Shown here: positions 38,089 to 51,077 of the stretch, piece by piece
Numbering within the stretch: the first letter of the stretch is position 1
Layout of the letters: every line of letters starts with the position of its first letter
Assembly (NCBI RefSeq): GCF_051014445.1
Contig: NC_135137.1
Span: 15,129,501-15,193,500, forward strand
Source: Colletes latitarsis
Lineage: Eukaryota > Arthropoda > Insecta > Hymenoptera > Colletidae
DNA: 64,000 bases
Direction: 5' to 3'
Translations under genes and position numbers: made by a program
The notes under the pieces: model-generated
Database searches by the model: none
Seen by the model: only the letters and a program-made list of their open reading frames with translations
Told to the model about the DNA's origin: nothing

Positions 38089-41000
38089 CCAGATCCTGGG
38101 CTTTTTCTGGTTTGGATCACGTAGTAATGTGGCACCACACTGTAATAGTCAATTAAACCTCGTCCCGATTAATATTTTAGGGGATAACGCCGGTGATGTC
38201 TGGGTCAGGTCTGGTATTTGCCTTCATCTGGCTCGAATTTTCGCATTTTTCGCATACTTGTTGGCCAGATCCTGCCCTTTTTCTCGTTAGGATCACGTAT
38301 TAATGTGGTACCACACTCAAATTGTCAATAAAACCTGGTTCCGATTAATATTTTAGAGGACAACGCCGGTTATGCCTGGGTTAGGTCTGGTATTTGCCAT
38401 CATCTACCTCCTACTTTCGCTTTTTTCGCATACTTGTTGGCCAGATCCTGGGTTTTTTCTGGTTTGGATCACGTAGTAATGTGGTACCACACCGAAACAG
38501 TCGATTAAACCTGGTTCCGATTAATATTTTAAAGGATACCGCCGGTTATGTCTGGGTTAGGTCTGGTATTTGGAATCATCTGCCTCATACTTTCGCATTT
38601 TTCGCATACTTGTTGGCCAGATCCTGGGTTTTTTCTGGTTTGGATCACGTAGTAATGTGGTACCACACCGAAACAGTCGATTAAACCTGGTTCCGATTAA
38701 TATTTTAAAGGATACCGCCGGTTATGTCTGGGTTAGGTCTGGTATTTGGAATCATCTGCCTCATACTTTCGCATTTTTCGCATACTTGTTGGCCACATCC
38801 TGGGCTTTTTCTGGTTTGGATCACGTAGTAATATGGTACCACACCGATACAGTAAATTAAACCTGGATTCGATCAATATTTTAGGGGATAACACTGGTTA
38901 GGGCTGTGTTACGTCTGGTATTTGCAATCATGTGTCTCATACTTTCGTATGTTTCGCATACTTGTTGGCCATATCCTCGGCTTTTTCTGGTTTGGATCAG
39001 GTAGTAATATGGTACCACACCGAAACAGTCAACTAAACCTGGATCCGATTAATATTTTAGAGGATAACGCCGGTTATGGCTGGGTTAGGTCTGGTATTTG
39101 CAAACATCTAGCTCATACTTTCGCATTTTTCGCATACTTGATGGCCAGATCGTGGCGTTTTTCTGGATTGGATCACGTAGTAATATGGCACCACACTGAA
39201 ACAGTCAATTCAACCTGGTTCCGAGTAATATTTTGGAGATTAACGCCGGTTAGGTCCGGGTTACGTCTGGTATTTGCAATCATCTAGCCCATACTTTCGC
39301 ATTTTTCGAATACTTGTTGGCCAGATCCTGGCATTTATTTGGTTTGGATCACGCAGTAATGTGGTACCACACCGAAACAGTCAACTAAACCTGGATTCGA
39401 TTAATATTTTAGAGGACAACGCCGGTTATGCTTGGGTTAGGTCTGGTATTTGCCCTCATCTGGCTCGTACTTTCGCAGTTTTCGCATACTTGAATGGGCA
39501 GATCCTGGATTCTTTTCCGGTTAGGTCACGTAATAAAGTGGTACCGCGCTGAAACGGTCAATTAAACCTGGTTTCGATCAAAATTTTAGAGGATAACGCT
39601 GGTTATGTCTGGGTTAGTTCTGGTATTTGCAATCATCTGGCTCGTGCTTTCGCATTTCTCGCATACTTGTTGGCCAGATCCTGGGCTTTTTCTGAACCAC
39701 ACTGAAACTGTCAATTAAACCTGATTCCGATTTATATTTTAGAGGATAACGCCGGTTATGTCTGGGTTAGTTCTGGTATTTGCTATAATCTGGCTCGTAC
39801 TTTCGCATTTTTCGCATATTTGTTGGCCAGATCCTGGGTTTTTTCTGGTTCCGATCACGTGGTAGAGTTGTGCCACACTGGAACAGTCAATTAATCCTGG
39901 TTCCGATTATTATTTTAGCGGATAACGCCGGTTATCTCTGGGTTAGGTCTGGTATTTATCATCATCTGACTCAGATTTTCGGATTCTTCGCATACTTGTT
40001 GGCCAGATCCTGGGTTTTTTCTGGTTTGGATCACGTAGTAAAGTGGTACCACACCGAAACAGTCGATTAAACCTGGTTCCGATTAATATTTTAAAGGATA
40101 CCGCCGGTTATGTCTGGGTTAGGTCTGGCATTTGGAATCATCTGCCTCATACTTTCGCATTTTTCGCTTACTTGTTGGCCAGATCCTGGGCTTTTTCTGG
40201 TTTGGATCACGTAGTAATATGGTACCACACCGACACAGTAAATTTAACCTGGATTCGATTAATATTTTAGGCGATAACGCCGGTTATGTCTGGGTTAGTT
40301 CAGGTATTTGCAACCATCTGGCTCGTGCTTTCGCATTTTTCGCATACTTGTTGGCCAGATCCTGGGCTTTTTCTGGTTTGGATCACGTAGTAATATGGTA
40401 CCAAACCGATACAGTAAATTTAACCTGGATTCGAACAATATTTTAGGGGATAACACGGGTTAGGGCTGGGTTACGTCTGGTATTTGCAATCATCTGGCTC
40501 GTACTTTCGCATTTATCGCATACTTTTTGGCCAGGTCCTGGGTTTCCTCTGGTTTGGATCAGGTAGTAATGTGGTACCACAACGAAACAGTCAATTAAAC
40601 CTAGTTGCGGTTAATATTTTGGAGGATAACGCCGGTTATGTCTGGGTTAGGTCTGGTATTTGCAAACATCTAGCTCATACTTTCGCATTTTTCGCATACT
40701 TGATGGCCAGATCGTGGCCTTTTTCTGGATTGGATCACGTAGTAGTGTGGTACCACACTCAAATTGTCAATAAAACCTGGTTCCGATTAATAGTTTAGAG
40801 GAGAACGCCGGTTTTGCCTGCGTTAGGTCTGCTATTTGCCATCTTCTAGCTCATACTTTCGCATTTTTCGCATACTTGATGGCCAGATCGTGGCCTTTTT
40901 CTGGATTGGATCACGTAGTAATATGGCACCACACTGAAACAGTCAATTCAACCTGGTTCCGAGTAATATTTTGAAGATTAACGCCGGTTACGTCCGGGTT

Positions 41001-41587
41001 ACGTCTGGTATTTGCAATCATCTATCTCATACTTTCGCATTTTTCGCATACTTGAATGGCCAGACCCTGGCCTTTTTCGCGTTTGTTTCTCGTAGTTGTG
41101 GTACCACACTGTAACAGTCAATTAATCCCCGTTCCGATTAATATTTTAGAGGATAACGCCGGTCATGCTTGGGTTAGGTCTGGTATTTCCCCTCATCTGG
41201 CTCGTACTTTCGCAGTTTTCGCATACTTGAATGGGCAGATCCTGGATTCTTTTCCGGTTAGGTCACGTAATAAAGTGGTACCGCTCTGAAACGGTCAATT
41301 AAACCTGGTTTCGATCAAAATTTTAGAGGATAACGCTGGTTATGTCTGGGTTAGTTCTGGTATTTGCAATCATCTGGCTCGTGCTTTCGCATTTTTCGCA
41401 TACTTGTTGGCCAGATCCTGGGCTTTTTCTGGTTTGGATCACGTAGTAATATGGTACCATACCGAAACAGTCAACTAAACCTGGATCCGATTAATATTTT
41501 AGAGGATAACGCCGGTTATGTCTGGGTTAGGTCTGGTATTTGCCATCATCTAGCTCATACTTTCGCTTTTTTCGCATACTTGAATGA
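38089..41587 (+). repeat. Tandem duplication of 3499 bp, copy 2
   Basis: This is the second copy of the 20-monomer unit. Similarity to copy 1 ends near 41598, where the sequence changes to gatcctgtgctttttctgtt. It carries the same deletion and degraded-hairpin pair at 39692-39876. Confidence 0.94.
39692..39876 (+). repeat. Deletion plus degraded hairpin pair 6
   Basis: This is the copy of pair 5 in the second 3499-bp unit. The hairpin at 39859-39876 carries the same two changes. Confidence 0.87.
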
Positions 41588-42317
41588 CCAGATCCTGTGC
41601 TTTTTCTGTTTAGGATCACGTATTAATGTGGTACCAAACTCAAATTGTCAATAAAACCTGGTTCCGATTAATATTTTAGAGGAGAACGCCGGTTTTGCCT
41701 GCGTTAGGTCTGCTATTTTCCATCTTCTAGCTCATACATTCGCTTTTTTCGCATACTTGAATGACCAGATCCTTGGCTTTTTCTGGTTTGGATCACGTAC
41801 CAATGCTGTACCACTCCGAAACAGTCAATGAAACCTTGTTCCCATTAATATTTTAGAGGATAACGCCGGTTAGGTTTGTGTTAGGTCCGGTATTTGCTAT
41901 AATCTGGCTCATACTTTCGCTACTTTAGCATACTTGTCGGCCAGATCCTGGGTTTTTTTCTGGTTAGGACCACGTAGTAATGAGGTACCACACCGAAACA
42001 GTCAACTAAACCTGGATCCGATTAATATTTTAGAGGAGAACGCCGGTTATGCCTGCGTTAGGTCTGGCATTTGCCATCATCTAGCTCATACTTTCGCATT
42101 TTTCGAATACTTTTCGGCCAGATCGTGGCATTTTTCTGGTTTCGATCACGTAGTAATGTGGTACCACACCGAAACAGTCAACTAAACCTGGATCCGATTA
42201 ATATTTTAGAGGATAACGCCGGTTATGTCTGGGTTAGGTCTGGTATTTGCCATCATCTAGCCCATACTTTCGCATTTTTCGCATACTTGTTGGCCAGATC
42301 CTTGGCTATTTCTGGTT

Positions 42318-42494
42318 TGGATTACGTAGCAATGCTGTACCACTTCGGAACAGTCAATGAAACCTTGTTCCCATTAATATTTTAGAGGATAACGCCGGTT
42401 AGGTTTGTGTTAGGTCCGGTATTTGCTATAATCTGGCTAATACTTTCGCTACTGTAGCATACTTGTTGGCCAGATCCTGGGTTTTTTTCTGGTT
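42318..42494 (+). repeat. Monomer class D exemplar (cttgttcccattaat type)
   Basis: Class D has gtagcaatgctgtaccact in place of the palindrome, so the dyad is lost. It continues with cagtcaatgaaaccttgttc, then ggttaggtttgtgttaggtc and a second variable segment ctataatctggct. The unit is 177 bp, with gggtttttttctggttagga at its end. The ggtttgtgttagg signature recurs near 1031, 1738, 5948, 7178, 13481, 17166, 20647, 26248, 27988, 30107, 41870, 50955, 53246, 54490, 59080 and 60488. Confidence 0.82.
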
Positions 42495-42664
42495 AGGACC
42501 ACGTAGTAATGTGGTACCACACTGTAATAGTCAATGATACCTGGTTCCGATTAATATTTTAAAGGATACCGCCGGTTATGGCTGGGTTAGGTCTGGTATT
42601 TGGAATCATCTGGCTCATACTTTCGCATTTTTCGCGTACTTGTTGGCCGGATCCTGGCCTTTTT

Positions 42665-42849
42665 CTGAACCACACTGAAACTGTCAATTAAACTTGGTTC
42701 CGATTTATATTTTAGAGGATAACGCCGGTTATGTCTGGGTTAGTTCTGGTATTTGCTATAATCTGGCTCGTACTTTCGCATTTTTCGCATACTTGTTGGC
42801 CAGATCCTGGATTTTTTCTGGTTCCGATCACGTGGTACAGTTGTACCAC
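42665..42849 (+). repeat. Deletion plus hairpin pair 7
   Basis: The deletion junction is at 42667/42668 and the perfect hairpin is at 42832-42849. The deletion monomer has aacttggttcc. Confidence 0.88.
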
Positions 42850-44044
42850 ACCGAAACTGTCGATTAAACCTGGTTCCGATTAATATTTTAAAAGATACCG
42901 CCGGTTATGTCTGGGTTAGGTCTGGTATTTGGAATCATCTGCCTCATACTTTCGCATTTTTCGCTTACTTGTTGGCCAGATCCTGGGCTTTTTCTGGTTT
43001 GGATCACGTAGTAATGTGGTACCACACTGTAATAGTCAATTAAACCTCGTCCCGATTAACATTTTAGGGGATAACGCCGGTGATGTCTGGGTCAGGTCTG
43101 GTATTTGCCTTCATCTGGCTCGAATTTTCGCATTTTTCGCATACTTGTTGGCCAGATCCTGCCCTTTTTCTGGTTAGGATCACATATTAATGTGGTACCA
43201 CACTCAAATTGTCAATAAAACCTGGTTCCGATTAATAGTTTAGAGGAGAACGCCGGTTTTGCCTGTGTTAGGTCTGGTATTTGCAAACATCTAGCTCATA
43301 CTTTCGCATTTTTCGCATACTTGATGGCCAGATCGTGGCCTTTTTCTGGATTGGATCACGTAGTAATATGGCACCACACTGAAACTGTCAATTCAACCTG
43401 GTTCCGAGTAATATTCTGGAGATTAGCGCCGGTTAGGTCCGGGTTACGTCTGGTATTTGCAATCATCTATCTCATACTTTCGCATTTTTCGCATATTTGA
43501 ATGGCCAGACCCTGGCCTTTTTCGCGTTTGTTTCCCGTAGTAATGTGGTACCACACTGTAACAGTCAATTAAACCCCGTTCCGATTAATATTTTAGAGGA
43601 CAACGCCGGTTATGCTTGGGTTAGGTCTGGTATTTACCCTCATCTGGCACGTACTTTCGCATTTTTCGCATACTTGTTGGCCAGATCCTGGGCTTTTTCT
43701 GGTTTCGATCACGTAGTAATATGGTACCATACCGAAACAGTCAACTAAACCTGTATCCGATTAATATTTTAGAGGATAACGCCGGTTATGTCTGGGTTAG
43801 GTCTGGTATTTGCCATCATCTAGCTCATACATTCGCTTCTTTCGCATACTTGAATGACCAGATCCTTGGCTTTTTCTGGTTTGGATCACGTAGCAATGCT
43901 GTACCACTCCGAAACAGTCAATGAAACCTTGTTCCCATTAATATTTTAGAGGATAACGCCGGTTAGGTTTGTGTTAGGTCCGGTATTTGCTATAATCTGG
44001 CTCATACTTTCGCTACTTTAACACACTTGTTGGCCAGATCCTGG

Positions 44045-45000
44045 GCTCTCGCTGATTTGGATCACGTAGTAATGTTTTACCACACCGAAAAAGTCAATCA
44101 AACGTGGTTGCGATTAATATTTTAGAGGATAACGCCGGTTATGGCTGGGTTAGGCCTGGTATTTGGCATCATCTAGCTCTTACTTTCGCATTTTTCGCAT
44201 ACTTGTTGGCCAGATCCTGGGCTTTTTCTGGTTTGGATCACGTAGTAATATGGCACCACACCGATACAGTAAATTTAACCTGGATTCGATCAATATTTTA
44301 GGGGATAACACGGGTTAGGGCTGGGTTACGTCTGGTATTTGCAAACATGTGTCTCATACTTTCGTATGTTTCGCATACTTGTTGGCCATATCCTGGGTTT
44401 TTTTCTGGATTGGATCACGTAGTGATATGGCACCACACTGAAACAGTCAATTCAACCTTGGTCCGAGTAATATTTTGGAGATTAACGCCGGTTAGGTCCG
44501 GGTTACGTCTGGTATTTGCAATCATCTATCTCATATATTCGCATTTTTCGCATACTTGAATGGCCAGATCCTGGGCTTTTTCTGGTTTGGATCACGTAGT
44601 AATGTGGTACCGCACTGTAATTGTCAATTAAACCTCGTCCCGATTAATATTTTAGGGGATAACGCCGGTGATGTCTGGGTCAGGTGTGGTATTTGCCTCC
44701 ATCTGGCTCGAATTTTCGCATTTTTCGCATACTTGTTGGCCAGATCCTGCCCTTTTTCTGGTTAGGATCACGTATTAATGTGGTACCACACTCAAATTGT
44801 CAATAAAACCTGGTTCCGATTAATATTTTAGAGGAGAACGCCGGTTATGCCTGGGTTGGGTCTGGTATTTATCATCATCTGACTCAGATTTTCGGATTCT
44901 TCGCATACTTGTTGGCCAGATCCTGGGTTGTTTCTGGTTTGGATCACGTAGTAAAGTGGTACCACACCGAAACAGTCGATTAAACCTGGTTCCGATTAAT
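44045..45000 (+). repeat. Duplicated block, copy 1 (partner 55279-56233)
   Basis: The order H, F, G, B, C matches the partner at a shift of 11234 bp, with several substitutions. The match resumes to the right at a slightly different shift of 11411 bp (45118-45600 with 56529-57010), because the partner has one additional monomer. Confidence 0.75.
44058..44233 (+). repeat. Monomer class H exemplar (ctctcgctgatttgg / gttttaccac type)
   Basis: Class H is introduced by gggctctcgctgatttgg instead of the usual T-rich run. It reads gtaatgttttaccacaccga, so the palindrome is destroyed, then aagtcaatcaaacgtggttg. Other copies are near 2020, 6045, 7460, 13760, 18120, 45640, 50000, 55290, 61285 and 63230. 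It usually follows class D. Confidence 0.82.
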
Positions 45001-46875
45001 ATTTTTAGGATACCGCCGGTTATGTCTGGGTTAGGTCTGGTATTTGGAATCATCTGCCTCATACATTCGCATTTTTCGCTTACTTGTTGGCCAGATCCTC
45101 GTTTTTTCCGGTTTGGATCACGTAATAATGTGGTACCACACTGAAACAGTCAAATAAACCTGGTTCCGATTAATATTTTGGCGGATAACGCCGGTTATGT
45201 CTGGGTTAGGTCTGGTATTTGCAATCATCTGACTCGTGCTTTCGCATTTTTCGCATACTTGTTGGCCAGATCCTGGGCTTTTTCTGATTTGGATCACGTA
45301 GTAATATGGTACCACACCGAAACAGTCAACTAAACCTGGATCCGATTAATATTTTAGAGGATAACGCCGGTTATGTCTGGGTTAGGTCTGGTATTTGCTA
45401 TCATCTAGCTCATACTTTTGCATTTTTCGCATACTTGAATGACCAGATCCTGGGCTTTTTCTGGTTAGGATCACGTATTAATGTGGTACCACACTCAAAT
45501 TGTCAATAAAACCTGGTTCCGAGTAATATTTTGGCGGATAACGCCGGTTAGGTTTGTGTTAGGTCCGGTATTTGCTATAATCTGGCTCATACTTTCGCTA
45601 CTTTAGCATACTTGTTGACCAGATCCTGGGCTCTCGCTGATTTGGATCACGTAGTAATGTTTTACCACACCGAAAAAGTCAATCAAACGTGGTAGCGATT
45701 AATATTTTAGAGGATAACGCCGGTTATGGCTGGGTTAGGCCTGGTATTTGGCATCATCTAGCTCTTACTTTCGCATTTTTCGCATACTTGTTGGCCAGAT
45801 CATGGGCTTTTTCTGGTTTGGATCACGTAGTAATATGGCACCACACCGAAACAGTCGATTAAACCTGGTTCCGATTAATATTTTAAATGATATAGCCGGT
45901 TATGTCTGGGTTAGGTCTGGTATTTGGAATCATCTGCCTCATACTTTCGCATTTTTCGCTTACTTGTTGGCCAGGTCCTCGGTTCTTTCCGGTTTGGATC
46001 ACGTAATAATGTGGCACCACACTGTAATAGTCAATTAAACCTCGTCCCGATTAATATTTTAGGGGATAACGCCGGTGATGTCTGGGTCAGGTCTGGTATT
46101 TGCCTTCATGTGGCTCGAATTTTCGCATTTTTCGCATACTTGTTGGCCAGATCCTCGTTTTTTCCGGTTTGGATCACGTAATAATGTGGCACCACACTGA
46201 AACAGTCAATTCAACCTGGTTCCGAGTAATTTTTTGGAGATTAGCGCCGGTTAGGTCCGGGTTACGTCTGGTATTTGCAATCATCTATCTCATACTTTCG
46301 CATTTTTCGCATACTTGATTGGCCAGATCCTGGGCTTTTTCTGGTTTGGATCACGTAGTAATGTGGCACCACACTGTAATAGTCAATAAAACCTCGTCCC
46401 GATTAATATTTTAGGGGATAACGCCGGTGATGTCTGGGTCAGGTCTGGTATTTGCCTTCATCTGGCTCGAATTTTCGCATTTTTCGCATACTTGTTGGCC
46501 AGATCCTGCCCTTTTTCTGGTCAGGATCACGTATTAATGTGGTACCACACTCAAATTGCCAATAAAACCTGGTTCCGATTAATATTTTAGAGGAGAACGC
46601 CGGTTATGCCTGGGTTAGGTCTGGTATTTGCCATCATCTACCTCCTACTTTCGCTTTTTTCGCATACTTGAATGACCAGATCCTGGGCTTTTTCTGGTTT
46701 GGATCACGTAGTAATGTGGTACCACACTGTAATAGTCAATTAATCCTGGTTCCGATTATTATTTTAGAGGATAACGCCGGATATGTCTGGGTTAGGTCTG
46801 GTATTTATCATCATCTGACTCAGATTTTCGGATTCTTCGCATACTTGTTGGCCAGATCCTGGGTTTTTTCTGGTT

Positions 46876-47051
46876 TGGATCACGTAGTAATGTGGTACCA
46901 CACCGAAACAGTCGATTAAACCTGGTTCCGATTAATATTTTAAAGGATACCGCCGGTTATGTCTGGGTTAGGTCTGGTATTTGGAATCATCTGCCTCATA
47001 CTTTCGCATTTTTCGCATACTTGTTGGCCAGATCCTGGGCTTTTTCTGGTT
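46876..47051 (+). repeat. Monomer class A exemplar (cgattaaacc / aaaggataccgcc type)
   Basis: Class A has caccgaaacagtcgattaaa after the palindrome, attttaaaggataccgccgg in the middle, and ggaatcatctgcctcatact in the second variable segment. It keeps the intact 12-bp palindrome. Other copies lie near 1150, 18820, 21470, 29340, 31460, 34985, 35160, 38490, 47930 and 51790. It often follows a monomer with tttatcatcatctgactcag, and class B or F usually comes next. Confidence 0.85.
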
Positions 47052-47574
47052 TGGATCACGTAGTAATATGGTACCACACCGATACAGTAAATTTAACCTG
47101 GATTCGATCAATATTTTAGGGGATAACACGGGTTAGGGCTGGGTTACGTCTGGTATTTGCAATCATGTGTCTCATACTTTCGTATGTTTCGCATACTTGT
47201 TGGCCATATCCTGGGCTTTTTCTGGTTTGGATCAGGTAGTAATGTGGTACCACACCGAAACAGTCAACTAAACCTGGATTCGATTAATATTTTAGAGGAC
47301 AACGCCGGTTATGCTTGGGTTAGGTCTGGTATTTGCCCTCATCTGGCTCGTACTTTCGCAGTTTTCGCATACTTGAATGGGCAGATCCTGGATTCTTTTC
47401 CGGTTTGGTCACGTAATAAAGTGGTACCGCGCTGAAACGGTCAAGTAAACCTGGTTTCGATCAAAATTTTAGAGGATAACGCTGGTTATGTCTGGGTTAG
47501 TTCTGGTATTTGCAATCATCTGGCTCGTGCTTTCGCATTTTTCGCATACTTGTTGGTCAGATCCTGGGCTTTTT

Positions 47575-47759
47575 CTGAACCACACTGAAACTGTCAATTA
47601 AACCTGATTCCGATTTATATTTTAGAGGATAACGCCGGTTATGTCTGGCTTAGTTCTGGTATTTGCTATAATCTGGCTCGTACTTTCGCATTTTTCGCAT
47701 ATTTTTTGGCCAGATCCTGGGTTTTTTCTGGTTCCGATCACGTGGTAGAGTTGTGCCAC
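47575..47759 (+). repeat. Deletion plus degraded hairpin pair 8
   Basis: The deletion junction is at 47577/47578. The hairpin at 47742-47759 has the same two arm changes as pairs 5 and 6, so it belongs to that lineage although it is outside the 3499-bp duplication. Confidence 0.87.
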
Positions 47760-48783
47760 ACTGGAACAGTCAATTAATCCTGGTTCCGATTATTATTTTA
47801 GCGGATAACGCCGGTTATCTCTGGGTTAGGTCTGGTATTTACCATCATCTGACTCAGATTTTCGGATTCTTCGCATACTTGTTGGCCAGATCCTGGGTTT
47901 TTTCTGGTTTGGATCACGTAGTAATGTGGTACCACACCGAAACAGTCGATTAAACCTGGTTCCGATTAATATTTTAAAGGATACCGCCGGTTATGTCTGG
48001 GTTAGGTCTGGTATTTGGAATCATCTGCCTCATACTTTCGCATTTTTCGCATACTTGATGGCCAGATCATGGGCTTTTTCTGGTTTGGATCACGTAGTAA
48101 TATGGTACCACACCGATACAGTAAATTTAACCTGGATTCGATCAATATTTTAGGGGATAACACGGGTTAGGGCTGGGTTACGTCTGGTATTTGCAATCAT
48201 GTGTCTCATACTTTCGTATGTTTCGCATACTTGTTGGCCATATCCTGGGCTTTTTCTGGTTTGGATCAGGTAGTAATATGGTACCACACCGAAACAGTCA
48301 ACTAAACCTGGATCCGATTAATATTTTAGAGGATAACGCCGGTTATGGCTGGGTTAGGTCTGGTATTTGCAAACATCTAGCTCATACTTTCGCATTTTTC
48401 GCATACTTGATGGCCAGATCGTGGCCTTTTTCTGGATTGGATCACGTAGTAGTGTGGTACCACACTCAAATTGTCAATAAAACCTGGTTCCGATTAATAG
48501 TTTAGAGGAGAACGCCGGTTTTGCCTGCGTTAGGTCTGCTATTTGCCATCTTCTAGCTCATACTTTCGCATTTTTCGCATACTTGATGGCCAGATCGTGG
48601 CCTTTTTCTGGATTGGATCACGTAGTAATATGGCACCACACTGAAACAGTCAATTCAACCTGGTTCCGAGTAATATTTTGAAGATTAACGCCGGTTACGT
48701 CCGGGTTACGTCTGGTATTTGCAATCATCTATCTCATACTTTCGCATTTTTCGCGTACTTGTTGGCCGGATCCTGGCCTTTTT

Positions 48784-48968
48784 CTGAACCACACTGAAAC
48801 TGTCAATTAAACCTGGTTCCGATTTATATTTTAGAGGATAACGCCGGTTATGTCTGGGTTAGTTCTGGTATTTGCTATAATCTGGCTCGTACTTTCGCAT
48901 TTTTCGCATACTTGTTGGCCAGATCCTGGATTTTTTCTGGTTCCGATCACGTGGTACAGTTGTACCAC
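48784..48968 (+). repeat. Deletion plus hairpin pair 9
   Basis: The deletion junction is at 48786/48787 and the perfect hairpin is at 48951-48968. The flanks resemble pair 7 at 42.7 kb. Confidence 0.88.
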
Positions 48969-51077
48969 ACCGAAACAGTCGATTAAACCTGGTTCCGATT
49001 AATATTTTAAAGGATACCGCCGGTTATGTCTGGGTTAGGTCTGGTATTTGGAATCATCTGGCTCATACTTTCGCATTTTTCGCTTACTTGTTGGCCAGAT
49101 CCTGGGCTTTTTCTGGTTTGGATCACGTAGTAATGTGGTACCACACTGTAATAGTCAATTAAACCTCGTCCCGATCAATATTTTAGGGGATAACGCCGGT
49201 GATGTCTGGGTCAGGTCTGGTATTTGCCTTCATCCGGCTCGAATTTTCGCATTTTTCGCATACTTGTTGGCCAGATCCTGCCCTTTTTCTGGTTAGGATC
49301 ACATATTAATGTGGTACCACACTCAAATTGTCAATAAAACCTGGTTCCGATTAATAGTTTAGAGGAGAACGCCGGTTATGTCTGGGTTAGGTCTGGTATT
49401 TGGAATCATCTGGCTCATACTTTCGCATTTTTCGCTTACTTGTTGGCCAGATCCTCGGTTTTTTCCGGTTTGGATCACGTAATAATGTGGTACCACACTG
49501 AAACAGTCAAATAAGCCTGGTTCCGATTAATATTTTAGGCGATAACGCCGGTTATGTCTGGGTTAGTTCTGGTATTTGCAATCATCTGGCTCGTGCTTTC
49601 GCATTTTTCGCATACTTGTTGGCCAGATCGTGGCCTTTTTCTGGATTGGATCACGTAGTAATATGGCACCACACTGAAACTGTCAATTCAACCTGGTTCC
49701 AAGTAATATTCTGGAGATTAACGCCGGTTAGGTCCGGGTTACGTCTGGTATTTGCAATCATCTATCTCATACTTTCGCATTTTTCGCATATTTGAATGGC
49801 CAGACCCTGGCCTTTTTCGCGTTTGTTTCCCGTAGTAATGTGGTACCACACTGTAACAGTCAATTAAACCCCGTTCCGATTAATATTTTAGAGGACAACG
49901 CCGGTTATGCTTGGGTTAGGTCCGGTATTTGCTATAATCTGGCTCATACTTTCGCTACTTTAGCATACTTGTTGGCCAGATCCTGGGCTCTCGCTGATTT
50001 GGATCACGTAGTAATGTTTTACCACACCGAAAAAGTCAATCAAACGTGGTTGCGATTAATATTTTAGAGAATAGCGCCGGTTATGGCTGGGTTAGGCCTG
50101 GTATTTGGCATCATCTAGCTCTTACTTTCGCATTTTTCGCATACTTGTTGGCCAGATCCTGGCCTTTTTCGGGTTTGGTTCCCGTAGTAATGTGGTACCA
50201 CGCTGTAACAATCAATTAAACCCGGTTGCGATTAATATTTTAGAGGATAACGCCGGTTATGTCTGGGTTAGGTCTGGTATTTGCCCTCATCTGGCTCGTA
50301 CTTTCGCAGTTTTCGCATACTTGAATGGGCAGATCATGGATTCTTTTCCGGTTAGGTCACGTAATAAAGTGGTACCGCGCTGAAACGGTCAATTAAACCT
50401 GGTTTCGATCAAAATTTTAGAGGATAACGCTGGTTATGTCTGGGTTAGTTCTGGTATTTGCAATCATCTGACTCGTGCTTTCGCATTTTTCGCATACTTG
50501 TTGGCCAGATCCTGGGCTTTTTCTGGTTTGGATCACGTAGTAATATGGTACCACACCGAAGCAGTCAACTAAACCTGAATCCGATTTATATTTTAGAGGA
50601 TAACGCCGGTTATGTCTGGGTTAGGTCTGGTATTTGCCATCATCTAGCTCATACTTTCGCTTTTTTCGCATACTTGAATGACCAGATCCTGGGCTTCCTC
50701 TGGTTAGGATCACGTATTAACGTGGTATCACACTCAAATTGTCAATAAAACCTGGTTCCGATTAATATTTTAGAGGAGAACGCCGGTTTTGCCTGCGTTA
50801 GGTCTGCTATTTTCCTACTTCTAGCTCATAGTTTCGCTTTTTTCGCATACTTGAATGACCAGATCCTTGGCTTTTTCTGGTTTGGATGACGTAGCAATGC
50901 TGTACCACTCCGAAACAGTCAATGAAACCTTGTTCCCATTAATATTTTACAGGATAACGCCGGTTAGGTTTGTGTTAGGTCCGGTATTTGCTATAATCTG
51001 GCTAATACTTTCGCTACTTTAGCATACTTGTTGGCCAGATCCTGGGTTTTTTTCTGGTTAGGACCACGTAGTAATGT

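Larger units (their letters stand above)
46876..48500 (+). repeat. Block related to the 3499-bp unit
   Basis: Monomers here repeat the order seen in 36360-36771 at a shift of 11382 bp, including the degraded hairpin at 47742. They are interleaved with F monomers joined to gggctttttctggtttgg and atcaggtag, also seen at 35470 and 38970. The block is a relative of the 3499-bp unit, not a clean copy. Confidence 0.65.
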
